In this document: piece after piece, positions 6,678-14,968 of the stretch
Position numbering within the stretch: the first letter of the stretch is position 1
Layout: every line of letters begins with the position of its first letter
Origin: a virus
DNA: 40,700 bases
Virus record (IMG/VR): IMGVR_UViG_3300006845_000028
Coordinates: 1-40,700 of that record
Strand: one strand, 5' to 3'
Made by a program: the position numbers and the translations under genes
The notes under the pieces: generated by a model
What the model saw: the letters and a program-made list of their open reading frames with translations, nothing else
Told to the model about the DNA's origin: nothing
Database searches by the model: none

Positions 6678-6958
6678 TGCTTAAGGTCTTCAAATACACC
6701 GTTCCTAGCGACTCGCGACCACACACGTTCGAACTGCAAGGTAAGATCGTACACGTCGGTACGACAGCTCCTGGCTACCCAGATCTCATCTGCTTCTGGG
6801 CCATCCACGAGGACGAGGTCGTTCCCACCAAAAGAACGTTTCGTATCTACGGGACGGGGGACGGGTTGCCTCCCAATGTCGAACATATTGGTTCGGTTGT
6901 AACGGCAAACGGACGTCTCGTCTGGCATCTCTTCGAATTGGTGGGATACAATGGCTAG
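6677..6958 (+). CDS. DUF7352-like phage protein
   Basis: A 93-residue protein of the small family typified by 'KVFKY...P..HT.EL.G.IVHV......FWA.H.DE.....R.FRIYGTG..LP....HIG....NGRLVWHLFE'. Nearly every element of that pattern is visible here. The family is widespread in actinophages and of unknown function. Overlaps the next gene by eight bases. Confidence 0.8.
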   Translation: MLKVFKYTVPSDSRPHTFELQGKIVHVGTTAPGYPDLICFWAIHEDEVVPTKRTFRIYGTGDGLPPNVEHIGSVVTANGRLVWHLFELVGYNG

Positions 6959-7427
6959 GTACGTCATCCTCTCGTTCGACGACAACAGCGAGGCCGATGC
7001 ATTCGTTGCTGCCGTCGAACAGAGGCTAGGAGTCATCTTCGGCAAGACGCCGGCCGACAAGATTGGCGAGGTCGTGTTCGAACCTCTGAACCTGGAGAGG
7101 GTATTCGTTCGCGGCTTGTACATGAAGCCCACGATCTTCTGCACCTGTAACAAGGAAGGCAAGTGGGGTCGGAACGACAGTTGGAAGCGTGGAACGAAGT
7201 TCGGTCTCTGGGTCCACAACGTGTGTGGCAAGCCCTCACAAGCCTGGGCAAAAGGAGACCATTGGTACGCTTCCCTCGGCAAGAACCTTTTGCCTGTCTC
7301 CACACAAGCACCCGAGTGGCGAGGCGAAGGTGTTTCTGGCCATCGCTTCGATCAGGAAACCAAACAATGGATCAACGTCGAAACTGGAAAGGTTTGGGAT
7401 GGAAAACTCCCCAGTGGCAAGTCTTGA
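6951..7427 (+). CDS. hypothetical protein with CxC motif
   Basis: A 158-residue protein. The first 60 residues resemble a small alpha/beta domain (RYVILSFDDNSEADAFVAAVEQ). The second part has FCTC, a KRGTKFGLWVHNVCGKPSQAW stretch and a C-terminal Trp/Gly-rich tail. FCTC and the later VCG could bind zinc. Related proteins appear in many actinophages without known role. Starts eight bases inside the previous gene. Confidence 0.7.
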   Translation: MARYVILSFDDNSEADAFVAAVEQRLGVIFGKTPADKIGEVVFEPLNLERVFVRGLYMKPTIFCTCNKEGKWGRNDSWKRGTKFGLWVHNVCGKPSQAWAKGDHWYASLGKNLLPVSTQAPEWRGEGVSGHRFDQETKQWINVETGKVWDGKLPSGKS

Positions 7428-7728
7428 CTGGTTCCTCACTAAGGAAGGTGAACTCTTCCCTGGTTGCATGACCTGCTGTGAGGTGGTCGGAAGTCCGGCA
7501 GCCCATGAAGCAGCGAGTGCCGAGAAGCTGGTGTACGACGATGACCTCTTCGACTCGGGCGTAGTACCAAGTTGGACTCTGCCCATCTACCGGGCCGTCC
7601 TTGGCGATTACCACGATCGCAACCACTCCTTCGCTCCCACGCCACTTACGGCAGTTCCAAAGCGTAGGAGGCGTACTCAGGCCATTTCGGCCGCTGTTGT
7701 TGTCGATGTTCCAGACGGGCGACTGTAA
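7399..7728 (+). CDS. hypothetical protein with CMTCC motif
   Basis: A 109-residue protein. ATG 7399 (GAAAGG upstream) is preferred; the same frame is open further upstream but that part reads as a shadow of the preceding gene. CMTCC lies at about residue 23, an acidic middle follows, and the C terminus has a basic patch (PKRRRRTQ). No family is recognised. It is the last gene before the promoter at 7749. Confidence 0.6.
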   Translation: MENSPVASLDWFLTKEGELFPGCMTCCEVVGSPAAHEAASAEKLVYDDDLFDSGVVPSWTLPIYRAVLGDYHDRNHSFAPTPLTAVPKRRRRTQAISAAVVVDVPDGRL

Positions 7729-7748
7729 AGGATCTTGAGAAGGCCCCC

Positions 7749-7778
7749 TTGAGAACATCGGTTGACCCGAGTTATAAT
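7749..7778 (+). promoter_or_regulatory. sigma70-type promoter, copy 3
   Basis: TTGAGA (7749-7754), 18-base spacer containing TTGACC, TATAAT (7773-7778). The upstream AAGGATCTTGA and CCCCC are shared with the copy at 940. It should drive the recombination genes that follow. Confidence 0.8.
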
Positions 7779-7820
7779 TAGATCAACGAACCTCATTATC
7801 CCCCAAACGAGGTGACCCTG

Positions 7821-9107
7821 GTGCTTGAAACGGTTGACGACTACATCGAAGCTGGTTTGACACATCAAATTCACACCAGTGAGCGGATGAGTCGGCGTGG
7901 TTGTCGTAGGCGTTGGAGCTGGATTTTCCAAGATATGTACTACCCACACGTCACGGCAAAGCCTCTTGAGTTCGGGGTTGCCTACCACAAGGCGATGGAG
8001 GTCTTGTACGATCCGCTCAATCGACCCGATGGTGAGGTCGACACAGCGTATGCACTGGCGAGGGTGGCATTCAAGACAAAGTGCCAACAGCAAAAGGCTG
8101 AGTTCATCGCCCATAACCCAAACCTGTACACATCTGAAGTTGACGAGGACTACAAAGAGCGTGTCGAGCTTGGTCTTGGCATGCTCGATTTTTGGTATAC
8201 CCAGATCATGCCGACGTACGACCACAACTTCACACCAGTCAAGGTCGAGATACCGTTCGAAGTCCCAATCTATGAACCTGAGACGGACGGCGAACGAGTC
8301 TTATGGTGCAAGTGTGACCAGTGCTGGCTTCGCTACTGCAAATGGATGTGGTCTAACGGCCTCGTAGGAGTGATGGAGATCTTCGACGAGGCACGTTGGC
8401 AGCAGGAGCGACCGCTTTGGAAGGGTCTTCCAGTAACGTACGGTGGACGTGTCGACATGTTGGCACAAGACACTAACGGTGACTACTGGATCGTCGACTG
8501 GAAAACAACCGTCCGCATGACGAATGCAGAACCAAACGTCGCAGATGAGTTCTTGCTCCTGGATGATCAGATCACGTCCTACTGCTGGGCGTTTTGGGTT
8601 CTTGGTGTTCCAGTCAAGGGCTTCATCTACGTCGAGATCAAGAAGGCCTACCCGCAAGAGCCTGAGCCGAACAAGACAACTCGGCTCGGACGGTTGTTCA
8701 GCGTCAACAAGCAACAGGAAACGTCGTACGAGGTCTACAAGCGTACAGTGGCCGAGAATGACTCATATGCCTATCAGTCTGGCCTGTACGACGAGTTTCT
8801 CGAGTACCTCAAAGAAAATGCCAACTCCGAACACTTCATTCACAGACACCAAATCGTTCGGAACGAGACGGAACTTCGCAATGCCGGAGAGAACATTTAC
8901 TTCGAGGCACAGGAAATGACCAGTGCCCATCTGGTCAACTTCCCATCGCCTGGAAGGTTCGCATGTAACTTCTGTGCCTTCCGCGAACCTTGCGTTGCCA
9001 AGAACCGTGGCGAAGACTTCGAATACGCACTTGACACAATGTACGAAAAGCGAACAAGGCACTACTGGGAAACGGCAGAATCCACGACCGATAAGAGGTA
9101 CAGCTAA
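7821..9107 (+). CDS. Cas4/RecB-like PD-(D/E)XK exonuclease
   Basis: A 428-residue protein from GTG 7821, with GAGGTGA at 7809-7815; GTG 7812 is an alternative but overlaps that SD. The nuclease core is clear: GVAYHKAMEVL (the His of motif I), GGRVDML (Asp), and IVDWKTTV (the Asp-x-Lys of motif III), then QITSYCWAF. One Cys near residue 30 (RRGCRRRW) and three at the C terminus (CNFCAFREPC) match the four-cysteine iron-sulfur site of Cas4/AddB enzymes. It probably resects DNA ends for recombination and replication. The Sak4-like and DUF669 genes directly after it support this. Confidence 0.88.
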   Translation: MLETVDDYIEAGLTHQIHTSERMSRRGCRRRWSWIFQDMYYPHVTAKPLEFGVAYHKAMEVLYDPLNRPDGEVDTAYALARVAFKTKCQQQKAEFIAHNPNLYTSEVDEDYKERVELGLGMLDFWYTQIMPTYDHNFTPVKVEIPFEVPIYEPETDGERVLWCKCDQCWLRYCKWMWSNGLVGVMEIFDEARWQQERPLWKGLPVTYGGRVDMLAQDTNGDYWIVDWKTTVRMTNAEPNVADEFLLLDDQITSYCWAFWVLGVPVKGFIYVEIKKAYPQEPEPNKTTRLGRLFSVNKQQETSYEVYKRTVAENDSYAYQSGLYDEFLEYLKENANSEHFIHRHQIVRNETELRNAGENIYFEAQEMTSAHLVNFPSPGRFACNFCAFREPCVAKNRGEDFEYALDTMYEKRTRHYWETAESTTDKRYS

Positions 9108-9125
9108 CACAGGAGAGGAAAGGCA

Positions 9126-9287
9126 ATGGCACGAGTCCCCCTGCCTCGTCCGGACGAGGACGACGATCGCAAGACGCCTCAGAAGAAGGTCAAGTCTTCG
9201 GCTGCACGTACGCCTGCTGCAACACGAACCGCAAGCCCCGCCAAGGCAGGCACTAAGAAGGCTGCACCGAAGAAGAGTGGCCGATAG
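9126..9287 (+). CDS. small Lys/Ala/Pro-rich basic protein
   Basis: A 53-residue protein (ATG 9126, SD AGGAGAGGAAAGG). After a short acidic stretch it is made almost entirely of Lys, Ala, Pro, Thr and Ser (KAGTKKAAPKKSG), like the tails of actinobacterial histone-like proteins. Unstructured and DNA-binding by charge; function unknown. It ends four bases before the Sak4-like gene. Confidence 0.6.
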   Translation: MARVPLPRPDEDDDRKTPQKKVKSSAARTPAATRTASPAKAGTKKAAPKKSGR

Positions 9288-9290
9288 CAG

Positions 9291-10067
9291 GTGACGCAGA
9301 CACTGACTCCCAGAAGCTTCGCCGGACTGAAGGTAATGCGTGCGGCGGATAGGCCCTTCACTACGAACATGCTCATCTATGGCGACGCGGGCACAGGCAA
9401 GACACATCTCGCGGGTTCTGCAGACGCCGTGCCACAGATGAGGAAGGTGCTGCACCTCGACTGTGAGTCAGGCGCGAACACCCTCAAGGCGGCGTGGCCC
9501 AACGTCGAAGTGATCGAGATCAACAAGTGGCAGGATCTCATCGACGTTTACCAGGCACTCTTCGCTGGCGGCCACGACTACAACACGGTTATCGTTGACA
9601 GTCTCACCGAGCTCAACGACTACTGCATCGATACTGTGGCATCAGAGGCAAAGATCAAGAAGCCTGACTTCGACGATGTTCTGGAAATCTTTCACTGGAA
9701 CAAGGTCGCGTCTCGAATGCTTCGAGCGATCAGGACGTTTCGCGATCTGCCTATGAACACGATCTTCGTCGCGCACATGGTCGAAGACCGTGATCAGAGG
9801 TCAGGAAGGTTGATGAAGCAACCGCTTCTCACCGGACAGCTGAAGAAGAAGCTGCCCACAATTCCTGACATCGTCCTATACCAATACGTACAGGAGGTCG
9901 AAGAAAGAGGACAGCGGAGACTGCTCCTAACCCAGAAAACAGACACATGTGTCGCGAAAGCAAGGGGCGTCGACATGCCGCCAGTTCTTGGCATAGATGA
10001 CGAGGTCCTAATGCAGACACTCTACAACTACATCGAAGCAGCCAAAACGAAAGGTTCGGAACAGTAA
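9291..10067 (+). CDS. Sak4-like RecA-fold ATPase
   Basis: A 258-residue P-loop protein. Walker A is GDAGTGKTHLA (about residue 31) and Walker B is TVIVDSL (about residue 101). The overall size and the 'YGDAGTGKT..AGSA....VL.LDCE.G' pattern match the phage AAA/Sak4 group, single-domain Rad51-like annealing or recombination ATPases. A TLTGQLKKKLP...DIV section follows as in that family. Start is GTG 9291, with a poor SD; ATG 9336 is an alternative. It sits between a Cas4-like nuclease and a DUF669 protein, the usual recombination trio. Confidence 0.85.
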   Translation: MTQTLTPRSFAGLKVMRAADRPFTTNMLIYGDAGTGKTHLAGSADAVPQMRKVLHLDCESGANTLKAAWPNVEVIEINKWQDLIDVYQALFAGGHDYNTVIVDSLTELNDYCIDTVASEAKIKKPDFDDVLEIFHWNKVASRMLRAIRTFRDLPMNTIFVAHMVEDRDQRSGRLMKQPLLTGQLKKKLPTIPDIVLYQYVQEVEERGQRRLLLTQKTDTCVAKARGVDMPPVLGIDDEVLMQTLYNYIEAAKTKGSEQ

Positions 10068-10561
10068 TGGGAATTCATATCAATGTGTCAGACAAGGTCG
10101 CAGCGACTGAGTCGAGGGACTTCGATCCGGTACCGACCGGCAAGTACCTCGTCCAGATCGACGGTGCTGAGATTCGTGAGGTCAAAGGCGAGGACTCCCC
10201 TAACAAGGGCGCGCCGATGTGCAACATCGAGTTCACCATCGTCGAAGGCGAGTACGAGGGCCGCAAGATGTTCACCAACATCATGCTCTTCGGCGACGCC
10301 TACTCGGCCGTCTGGCTCTGCAAGGCGCTCGGTCTGTACGACGGCAAGGGTGCTCTGGACTTCCCTGAGCCCGGCGACCTCCTGGGCGTGAAGCTCGTCG
10401 TCAAGACCCTCATGGTCGGCGAGACGGTCGACAAGAAGGACCCGACCAAGAAGTACGCACCGAAGAACGAGGTCAAGGGCTTCTGGAACGAGAGCACCTG
10501 GAACGGTGCAGCCTCGGCCTCCGCCGTCGTTCCGGCAACGAAGAAGTCGCTCCTCCCGTAA
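10067..10561 (+). CDS. DUF669-type protein, putative single-stranded DNA-binding partner
   Basis: A 164-residue protein with the DUF669 pattern: FDPVPTGKYLVQIDGAEIRE, then 'G.PM.N.EFTIVEGEYEGRK.F.NIML', then a helical end. DUF669 proteins have an OB-like fold and are taken to be phage ssDNA-binding proteins working with Sak-type recombinases. The gene begins at the last base of the ATPase stop (TAATG). A long hairpin follows the stop. Confidence 0.8.
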   Translation: MGIHINVSDKVAATESRDFDPVPTGKYLVQIDGAEIREVKGEDSPNKGAPMCNIEFTIVEGEYEGRKMFTNIMLFGDAYSAVWLCKALGLYDGKGALDFPEPGDLLGVKLVVKTLMVGETVDKKDPTKKYAPKNEVKGFWNESTWNGAASASAVVPATKKSLLP

Positions 10562-10570
10562 CACCCTGAC

Positions 10571-10630
10571 GTACGGCCCAAGCTGAAGGTAACTACTTCC
10601 GGTGTCAGAGCACATCAGCTTGGGCCGTAC
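10571..10630 (+). terminator. perfect 16-bp stem-loop at operon end
   Basis: GTACGGCCCAAGCTGA (10571-10586) is exactly complementary to 10615-10630, with a 28-base loop. It lies ten bases after the DUF669 stop. No U-tract is present, so it is either Rho-type or an RNA-processing or stabilising structure. Confidence 0.6.
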
Positions 10631-10653
10631 CCTAACTTAAGAGAGGGGACTAT

Positions 10654-12876
10654 GTGGACCTTTCGAGTTGTGCCACGTTGGAAGCTCGTGCCGATCGGGA
10701 GGTCTTCTTTCGCAGTGTCTTCGGTTCTAACGAAGGCATCTTCTGCATAGGCGTTTCACCTGTGCCTATACCGGGGAATAAGCGAAAGATGCACCAGCGC
10801 TTCTATGACTACCCCACCGAACTGGCTCAAGCACTCGACATCATAGACGCACACATCTCAAAGTCTGACTTGTACTTCTGTCCACAGTTGCTGGAGGAGA
10901 AGAAGCTGTCCAAAGGGACGGTAGTGTTATGTCCCACAGCGTGGGCAGACCTCGACGATTGTCCACCGAGTAGGCTACTTGTTACGCCTACGCTTGTTTG
11001 GGAGACGTCACCTGGAAGATTCCAGGCTGTTTGGCGGCTCGAAGAATCACTGTCGCCACAGGATGGTGAATCGCTTTCCAGGCGGATTGCTTACTACCAC
11101 GCAGGCGATGGTGCAGATAGAAGTGGCTGGGATCTTACACAGTTCCTGCGCATTCCACGAACAGGCAACTACAAGTACCAAGACCCACTAATGCCTTCAG
11201 ATCCAGCAATCGTACGGATCACTGGTGGCTCTGCAGCGAAGTACAGGCTAGAGGACTTCAAGAAGTACCCGGAAGTGAAGCGGGCCGAGTTCCTTGAGAT
11301 GCCCCTGCCTGCAACTATTCCGACAGAAGACCCTCTGGAGATCATGCAGAGATACCGTCGGAGTCTAAATGCACTTGTGTTTGACCTGTTCAGTACTGAA
11401 CCAAAAGGCACGTGGAGTGAACAACTCTGGCGACTCATGATGTTGCTGTTCGAAGCGGGCATGGAAATGCCTGAGGTACTGCACATTGCAAATGAGGCCG
11501 CCTGCAACAAGTACAAGCGTGACGGACGTGACATCGAGTACTTGTGGCGTGACGTTTGTCGGGCTTATGTAAAGTGCCAACAGAACATCGGTGCTGTAGT
11601 CCTACCCGCTGCCCCACAAGTCGAACTTATCTCGGACGAGGAAGAAAGAGCTGTAGCACAACAAGACACGTTCCTGGAAAGGTACATTGCATGGGCCAGC
11701 CAGTTAGGGGACGCAGCACCACAGTATCATCAAGCAGGTGCGTTTGTTGCCCTGAGTTCCATTCTGGCCGGCCATGTCCGCTTGCCAACTTCCTTCGGTA
11801 CGATGATTCCCAATCTGTGGTTCATGATTCTTGCCGATACGACCCTCACACGAAAGTCCACCGCAATGGACATTGCGATGGACCTGATAATGGAGGTAGA
11901 TGATGACGTGCTCCTAGCCACTGACGGCTCGCTCGAAGGCATGATGCAGTCACTCCAAGCCAGACCTGGACGTGCATCTGTATTCCTTCGTGACGAGTTT
12001 AGTGGCCTCCTGGAGATGATGACGAAGCGTGACTACTACGCTGGCATGGCAGAGATGCTAACCAAACTGTATGACGGGAAGATGCAGAAGAGAATCCTCC
12101 GAAGGGAAACCGTAGAGGTGCGCGAACCCGTCCTGATCCTCTTTGCCGGTGGCATTCGTAACCGCGTGCAGTCACTCTTGTCAACAGAACACGTCTCGTC
12201 AGGCTTTATCCCCCGGTTCGTCTTCATCACAGCGGAATCGAACACAGATCGCATTCGACCACTCGGACCACCTACAACAGTAGACATGAGCAACCGCAAC
12301 CAACTGATCCGCGAACTAGCAGATATGGTAGCACACTACCATATCTTGGATGGCAAACGGAACACGACTCAGAAGGTCGACGCTACCCTATCTACAGCTG
12401 CATGGGCAAGGTACAACAAGCTGGAAACGGACCTACTAAAGTCGGGCCTAGATGCAGAACGTCCCGACTTGATGACACCAATGTTCGACAGACTTGCTAA
12501 GTCCACGCTGAAGGCTGCGATACTTATTGCTGCCTCAAGGCAACGTGAAGATCGTGTTACTGTCGACGAAGCTGACCTAGTAACAGCTATCAGCCATGCA
12601 ACAAGGTGGCGCAGCTATGCGATCGAAGTCGTCAACGGTGTTGGTAGGTCAACAATCGAACGTGACTTGGACAAGATTTACTCAGCCATTGCTAGGAACC
12701 CTGGCATCAGTAGGTCGAAGCTCATGCAGAACTATCACCTAACTGCAAAGGGTGCAGACGCTATCTTCGACACACTCATGCAACGAGGCATGATCAAGGT
12801 ATCGAAGATAGGCCAAACGACAGTGTACCATCCACTCGGACCCAGTAAACCCAACCTAGGAGGTAAGTTAGGATGA
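10654..12876 (+). CDS. primase-helicase-like replication protein (RepB-like primase plus DUF3987)
   Basis: A 740-residue protein from GTG 10654 (SD GAGAGGGGA). Residues about 1-200 look like the archaeo-eukaryotic-type RepB-like primase region (CPTAWADLDDCPP, QAVWRLEE, DLTQFLRIPRTGNYKY). Residues about 330-620 match DUF3987: ILADTTLTRKST is a P-loop variant, VFLRDEFSGLLEMM a Walker B-like strand, and FAGGIRNRVQSLL and SGFIPRFVFI follow. The end (DKIYSAIARNPGISRSKLMQNYHL...) is a winged helix. It probably primes and unwinds DNA at the fork, working with the polymerase encoded at 17741. The last four bases overlap queC. Confidence 0.82.
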   Translation: MDLSSCATLEARADREVFFRSVFGSNEGIFCIGVSPVPIPGNKRKMHQRFYDYPTELAQALDIIDAHISKSDLYFCPQLLEEKKLSKGTVVLCPTAWADLDDCPPSRLLVTPTLVWETSPGRFQAVWRLEESLSPQDGESLSRRIAYYHAGDGADRSGWDLTQFLRIPRTGNYKYQDPLMPSDPAIVRITGGSAAKYRLEDFKKYPEVKRAEFLEMPLPATIPTEDPLEIMQRYRRSLNALVFDLFSTEPKGTWSEQLWRLMMLLFEAGMEMPEVLHIANEAACNKYKRDGRDIEYLWRDVCRAYVKCQQNIGAVVLPAAPQVELISDEEERAVAQQDTFLERYIAWASQLGDAAPQYHQAGAFVALSSILAGHVRLPTSFGTMIPNLWFMILADTTLTRKSTAMDIAMDLIMEVDDDVLLATDGSLEGMMQSLQARPGRASVFLRDEFSGLLEMMTKRDYYAGMAEMLTKLYDGKMQKRILRRETVEVREPVLILFAGGIRNRVQSLLSTEHVSSGFIPRFVFITAESNTDRIRPLGPPTTVDMSNRNQLIRELADMVAHYHILDGKRNTTQKVDATLSTAAWARYNKLETDLLKSGLDAERPDLMTPMFDRLAKSTLKAAILIAASRQREDRVTVDEADLVTAISHATRWRSYAIEVVNGVGRSTIERDLDKIYSAIARNPGISRSKLMQNYHLTAKGADAIFDTLMQRGMIKVSKIGQTTVYHPLGPSKPNLGGKLG

Positions 12877-13754
12877 GTGACAGTTGTGCCATCGTCTCAG
12901 GTGGCCTCGACAGTACGACCCTCGTGTATGACATGTTGGACAAGGGCTATCGTCCACACTTGCTGTCCTTCGACTACGGTCAGAGGCACAAGAAGGAACT
13001 GACCTTCGCACGAGCAACTGCACAACGTCTTGGCCTGGAGTTTCACGTGATCGACCTTCGCGGCATCACTGAACTCATTAGCAACTCGGCCCTCACCTCA
13101 CTACCCTCACGCACATACGAACTGTTGACAGACGGAGAGAACCTGCAGGTCGGCAAACCTGTCAATATGTACGACGTTGCAGTACCAGCGATCGAAGTGC
13201 CTGAAGGCCACTACGCCGAAGACACAATGAAGCAGACCGTCGTTCCGAATCGGAACATGATCATGCTCTCGATTGCGGCTGGTGTGGCTGTGAATAACAA
13301 GTACAAGACGATCGGCTTCGGTGTCCACTCCGGTGATCACTTCATTTACCCGGACTGCCGTCCTCGATTCGTCGTCAACGCTGGGTGGGCAATTCTGTCC
13401 GGCAATGAAGGCTTTCACCACTTTGAAGAACACCTCATCAATCCACCGGGCGAAGAAGAGTCCACACCTGCGTACACACCAATCTACGCACCGTTCTTGC
13501 ACAAGACGAAGGCCGACATCGCATACCGGGCACTCGAGCTCGGTGTTCCGATTCAGCACACGTGGAGCTGCTACAAGGGCGGTGAGAACCACTGCGGCCG
13601 ATGCGGAACATGCGTCGAGCGCCTCGAAGCTATTGACGAGGCATGTGACCGTTTTGGCCTAGCCAAGGAAGGTCGCGTAGTCGACAAGACCGTGTACGAC
13701 GACTCCGAGTACTGGAAGGTGGCAGTCCGTGAGGCAGCTGACAGGACACCGTAA
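12873..13754 (+). CDS. queC: 7-cyano-7-deazaguanine (preQ0) synthase
   Basis: A 293-residue PP-loop ATPase. SGGLDSTTLVYDML at the N terminus is the PP-loop, FDYGQRH is the QueC signature, and the C-terminal CYKGGENHCGRCGTC supplies the zinc cysteines. QueC converts 7-carboxy-7-deazaguanine to preQ0 with ATP and ammonia. It is some 60 residues longer than cellular QueC (about 230), with extra sequence around residues 70-110 and 165-200. ATGA overlap with the primase gene puts it in the replication operon. No fused amidotransferase is seen. Confidence 0.95.
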   Translation: MSDSCAIVSGGLDSTTLVYDMLDKGYRPHLLSFDYGQRHKKELTFARATAQRLGLEFHVIDLRGITELISNSALTSLPSRTYELLTDGENLQVGKPVNMYDVAVPAIEVPEGHYAEDTMKQTVVPNRNMIMLSIAAGVAVNNKYKTIGFGVHSGDHFIYPDCRPRFVVNAGWAILSGNEGFHHFEEHLINPPGEEESTPAYTPIYAPFLHKTKADIAYRALELGVPIQHTWSCYKGGENHCGRCGTCVERLEAIDEACDRFGLAKEGRVVDKTVYDDSEYWKVAVREAADRTP

Positions 13755-13953
13755 GGGTAAGGAGACGCGCCTTCTCGCCTTCATCGATGTGGACGACACC
13801 TGGACTATCCAAGGCGAATGGATTGTCGTCAATAACGTCATAGGCGAGTTCGTAAGCGCCTACAGGATCTTCCACGACGTCACCCGCATTACACAGGAGG
13901 ACGTGAAGAACGAGCCTGTATCTTCGAACTTCGTCTCGGACTACCCTGGTTAA
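13729..13953 (+). CDS. hypothetical protein
   Basis: A 74-residue protein from GTG 13729 (GGAAGGTGG upstream), overlapping the end of queC by 26 bases. Predicted beta-rich (RLLAFIDVDDTWTIQGEWIVVNNVIGEFVSAYRIF). No family is recognised. Its TAA stop lies in the TTAAC core of the intergenic element that follows. Confidence 0.6.
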   Translation: MRQLTGHRKGKETRLLAFIDVDDTWTIQGEWIVVNNVIGEFVSAYRIFHDVTRITQEDVKNEPVSSNFVSDYPG

Positions 13954-13994
13954 CAACCCTGCGATTCATTCACACAACTCCACACGGCCTAGGA
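13949..13994 (+). repeat. TTAACAACC...CCACACGG...AGGA intergenic element, copy 1
   Basis: GTTAACAACC, then CATTCACACAACTCC, then CCACACGG and CCTAGGA. About 80 percent the same as 20880-20926. The TAA inside its first bases is the stop of the preceding gene, and its AGGA end lies just upstream of queD. Confidence 0.7.
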
Positions 13995-14010
13995 AGTAGG
14001 AAGGTTGACG

Positions 14011-14463
14011 TTGACACGCTATGTGGTTTCGAAGGAGATCGAGTTCGATGCAGGACACCGAGTTCCTGACCATGAAGGTAAGTGTTCGAGCCCTCACGGG
14101 CACCGTTACCGCATCGTTCTAGCAGTTCAGGGCGATCTGCAGATGGAAGGCTCACGAACCGGAATGGTCTTGGACTTCGGCGAGATCAAGAAGGTCCTGA
14201 CAGAAGTCCACGACAAGTACGACCACGGCTTCATGTTCTACAGGCTGGACGTACGAATGCGTGCGCTCGTCGACTACTCCATGCCGAAGTGGGACTGGAA
14301 GTGGGTCTCTGTCGAGTTCTCACCAACGGCGGAGAACCTGGCAAAGGACATCTTCGAATACTGTGAGGAGCGCTTTGACGATCTTGCCCTTCCAGGCACA
14401 CCGCTCTACGTCGAGGTTTGGGAAACACCCACCTCGATGGCCATGTATCCTGCACCATCATAA
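14011..14463 (+). CDS. queD: 6-carboxy-tetrahydropterin synthase
   Basis: A 150-residue protein. TTG 14011 is taken as the start because AGGAAGG ends six bases upstream; TTG 14005 is possible. FDAGHRVPDHEGKCSSPHGHRYRI gives the zinc histidines and the catalytic Cys (CSSPHGH). DFGEIKK, DHGFMF, SPTAENLAKDIF and VEVWET complete the QueD/PTPS pattern. The enzyme turns 7,8-dihydroneopterin triphosphate into 6-carboxy-5,6,7,8-tetrahydropterin, the second step to preQ0. It follows the intergenic element and precedes two small unknown genes and queE. Confidence 0.95.
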   Translation: MTRYVVSKEIEFDAGHRVPDHEGKCSSPHGHRYRIVLAVQGDLQMEGSRTGMVLDFGEIKKVLTEVHDKYDHGFMFYRLDVRMRALVDYSMPKWDWKWVSVEFSPTAENLAKDIFEYCEERFDDLALPGTPLYVEVWETPTSMAMYPAPS

Positions 14464-14472
14464 GGAGGTAGC

Positions 14473-14712
14473 ATGCCAGCAGGGTTTGTCCGTGTCACCA
14501 TTGAGGTGGCAGTACCTGGACGTATGTTCAGGACGAAGAAGGTTGTTAGGCTCCTCCCTGAAGACCTTCTGGACAAGACACTCGGCAACGAGCACCGTCG
14601 GACAGCAGCCAAGAACATGATCGGCCTGGCCTTCATGGAGGCGTACGGCAAGGCAATTGGAGAACGGAGCGAAGGCTCTACACTGTCCATGAAGAGGAAT
14701 CATGAATGGTGA
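14473..14712 (+). CDS. hypothetical basic protein
   Basis: A 79-residue protein with an ideal SD (AAGGAGG) before ATG 14473. N-terminal beta segment (FVRVTIEVAVPGRMFRTKKVVRLLP), helical C terminus. No family is recognised. Overlaps the next gene by 11 bases. Lying between queD and queE, it may be an accessory of the modification pathway, but that is only from position. Confidence 0.65.
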   Translation: MPAGFVRVTIEVAVPGRMFRTKKVVRLLPEDLLDKTLGNEHRRTAAKNMIGLAFMEAYGKAIGERSEGSTLSMKRNHEW

Positions 14713-14968
14713 AGTCAAGTTGGGTATGGACGTCCAACTACATCACACGACCCGTCCAGACGTGCCGCTCGGGAGAGTGGTAGGCATCATCAAGCGACCT
14801 GGTGCAGGATACATGCCAGGTGAACTGGTAGTCCGCAGACCAGACGGTAGCACTATGAAGGTGCACAAGGCGTGGGTAGAGAGGTTCTACCCACCACGCA
14901 TTCGGGTCAACACATCCTGGGGCTACTTCGAGGGTCCACTCGACCAACTAAAGGGCTTGCCATGCTAA
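14702..14968 (+). CDS. hypothetical SH3-like protein
   Basis: An 88-residue protein, beta-rich: VKLGMDVQLHHTTRPDVPLGRVVGIIKRPGAGYMPGELVVRRPDGS. The 'G..V......P..GRVVGI......V.V.' spacing is reminiscent of small SH3/KOW-like barrels. Function unknown. Its last seven bases overlap the queE start. Confidence 0.6.
   Translation: MNGEVKLGMDVQLHHTTRPDVPLGRVVGIIKRPGAGYMPGELVVRRPDGSTMKVHKAWVERFYPPRIRVNTSWGYFEGPLDQLKGLPC

Noticed and set aside
7821-9107. Cas4-like protein as sign of a CRISPR-Cas system
   Set aside because: No repeat array, cas1 or cas2 is present; phage Cas4-like nucleases commonly belong to recombination modules.
8763-9455. 230-codon minus-strand frame
   Set aside because: Covers the ends and starts of three supported plus-strand genes; Cys/Arg/Leu-rich shadow.
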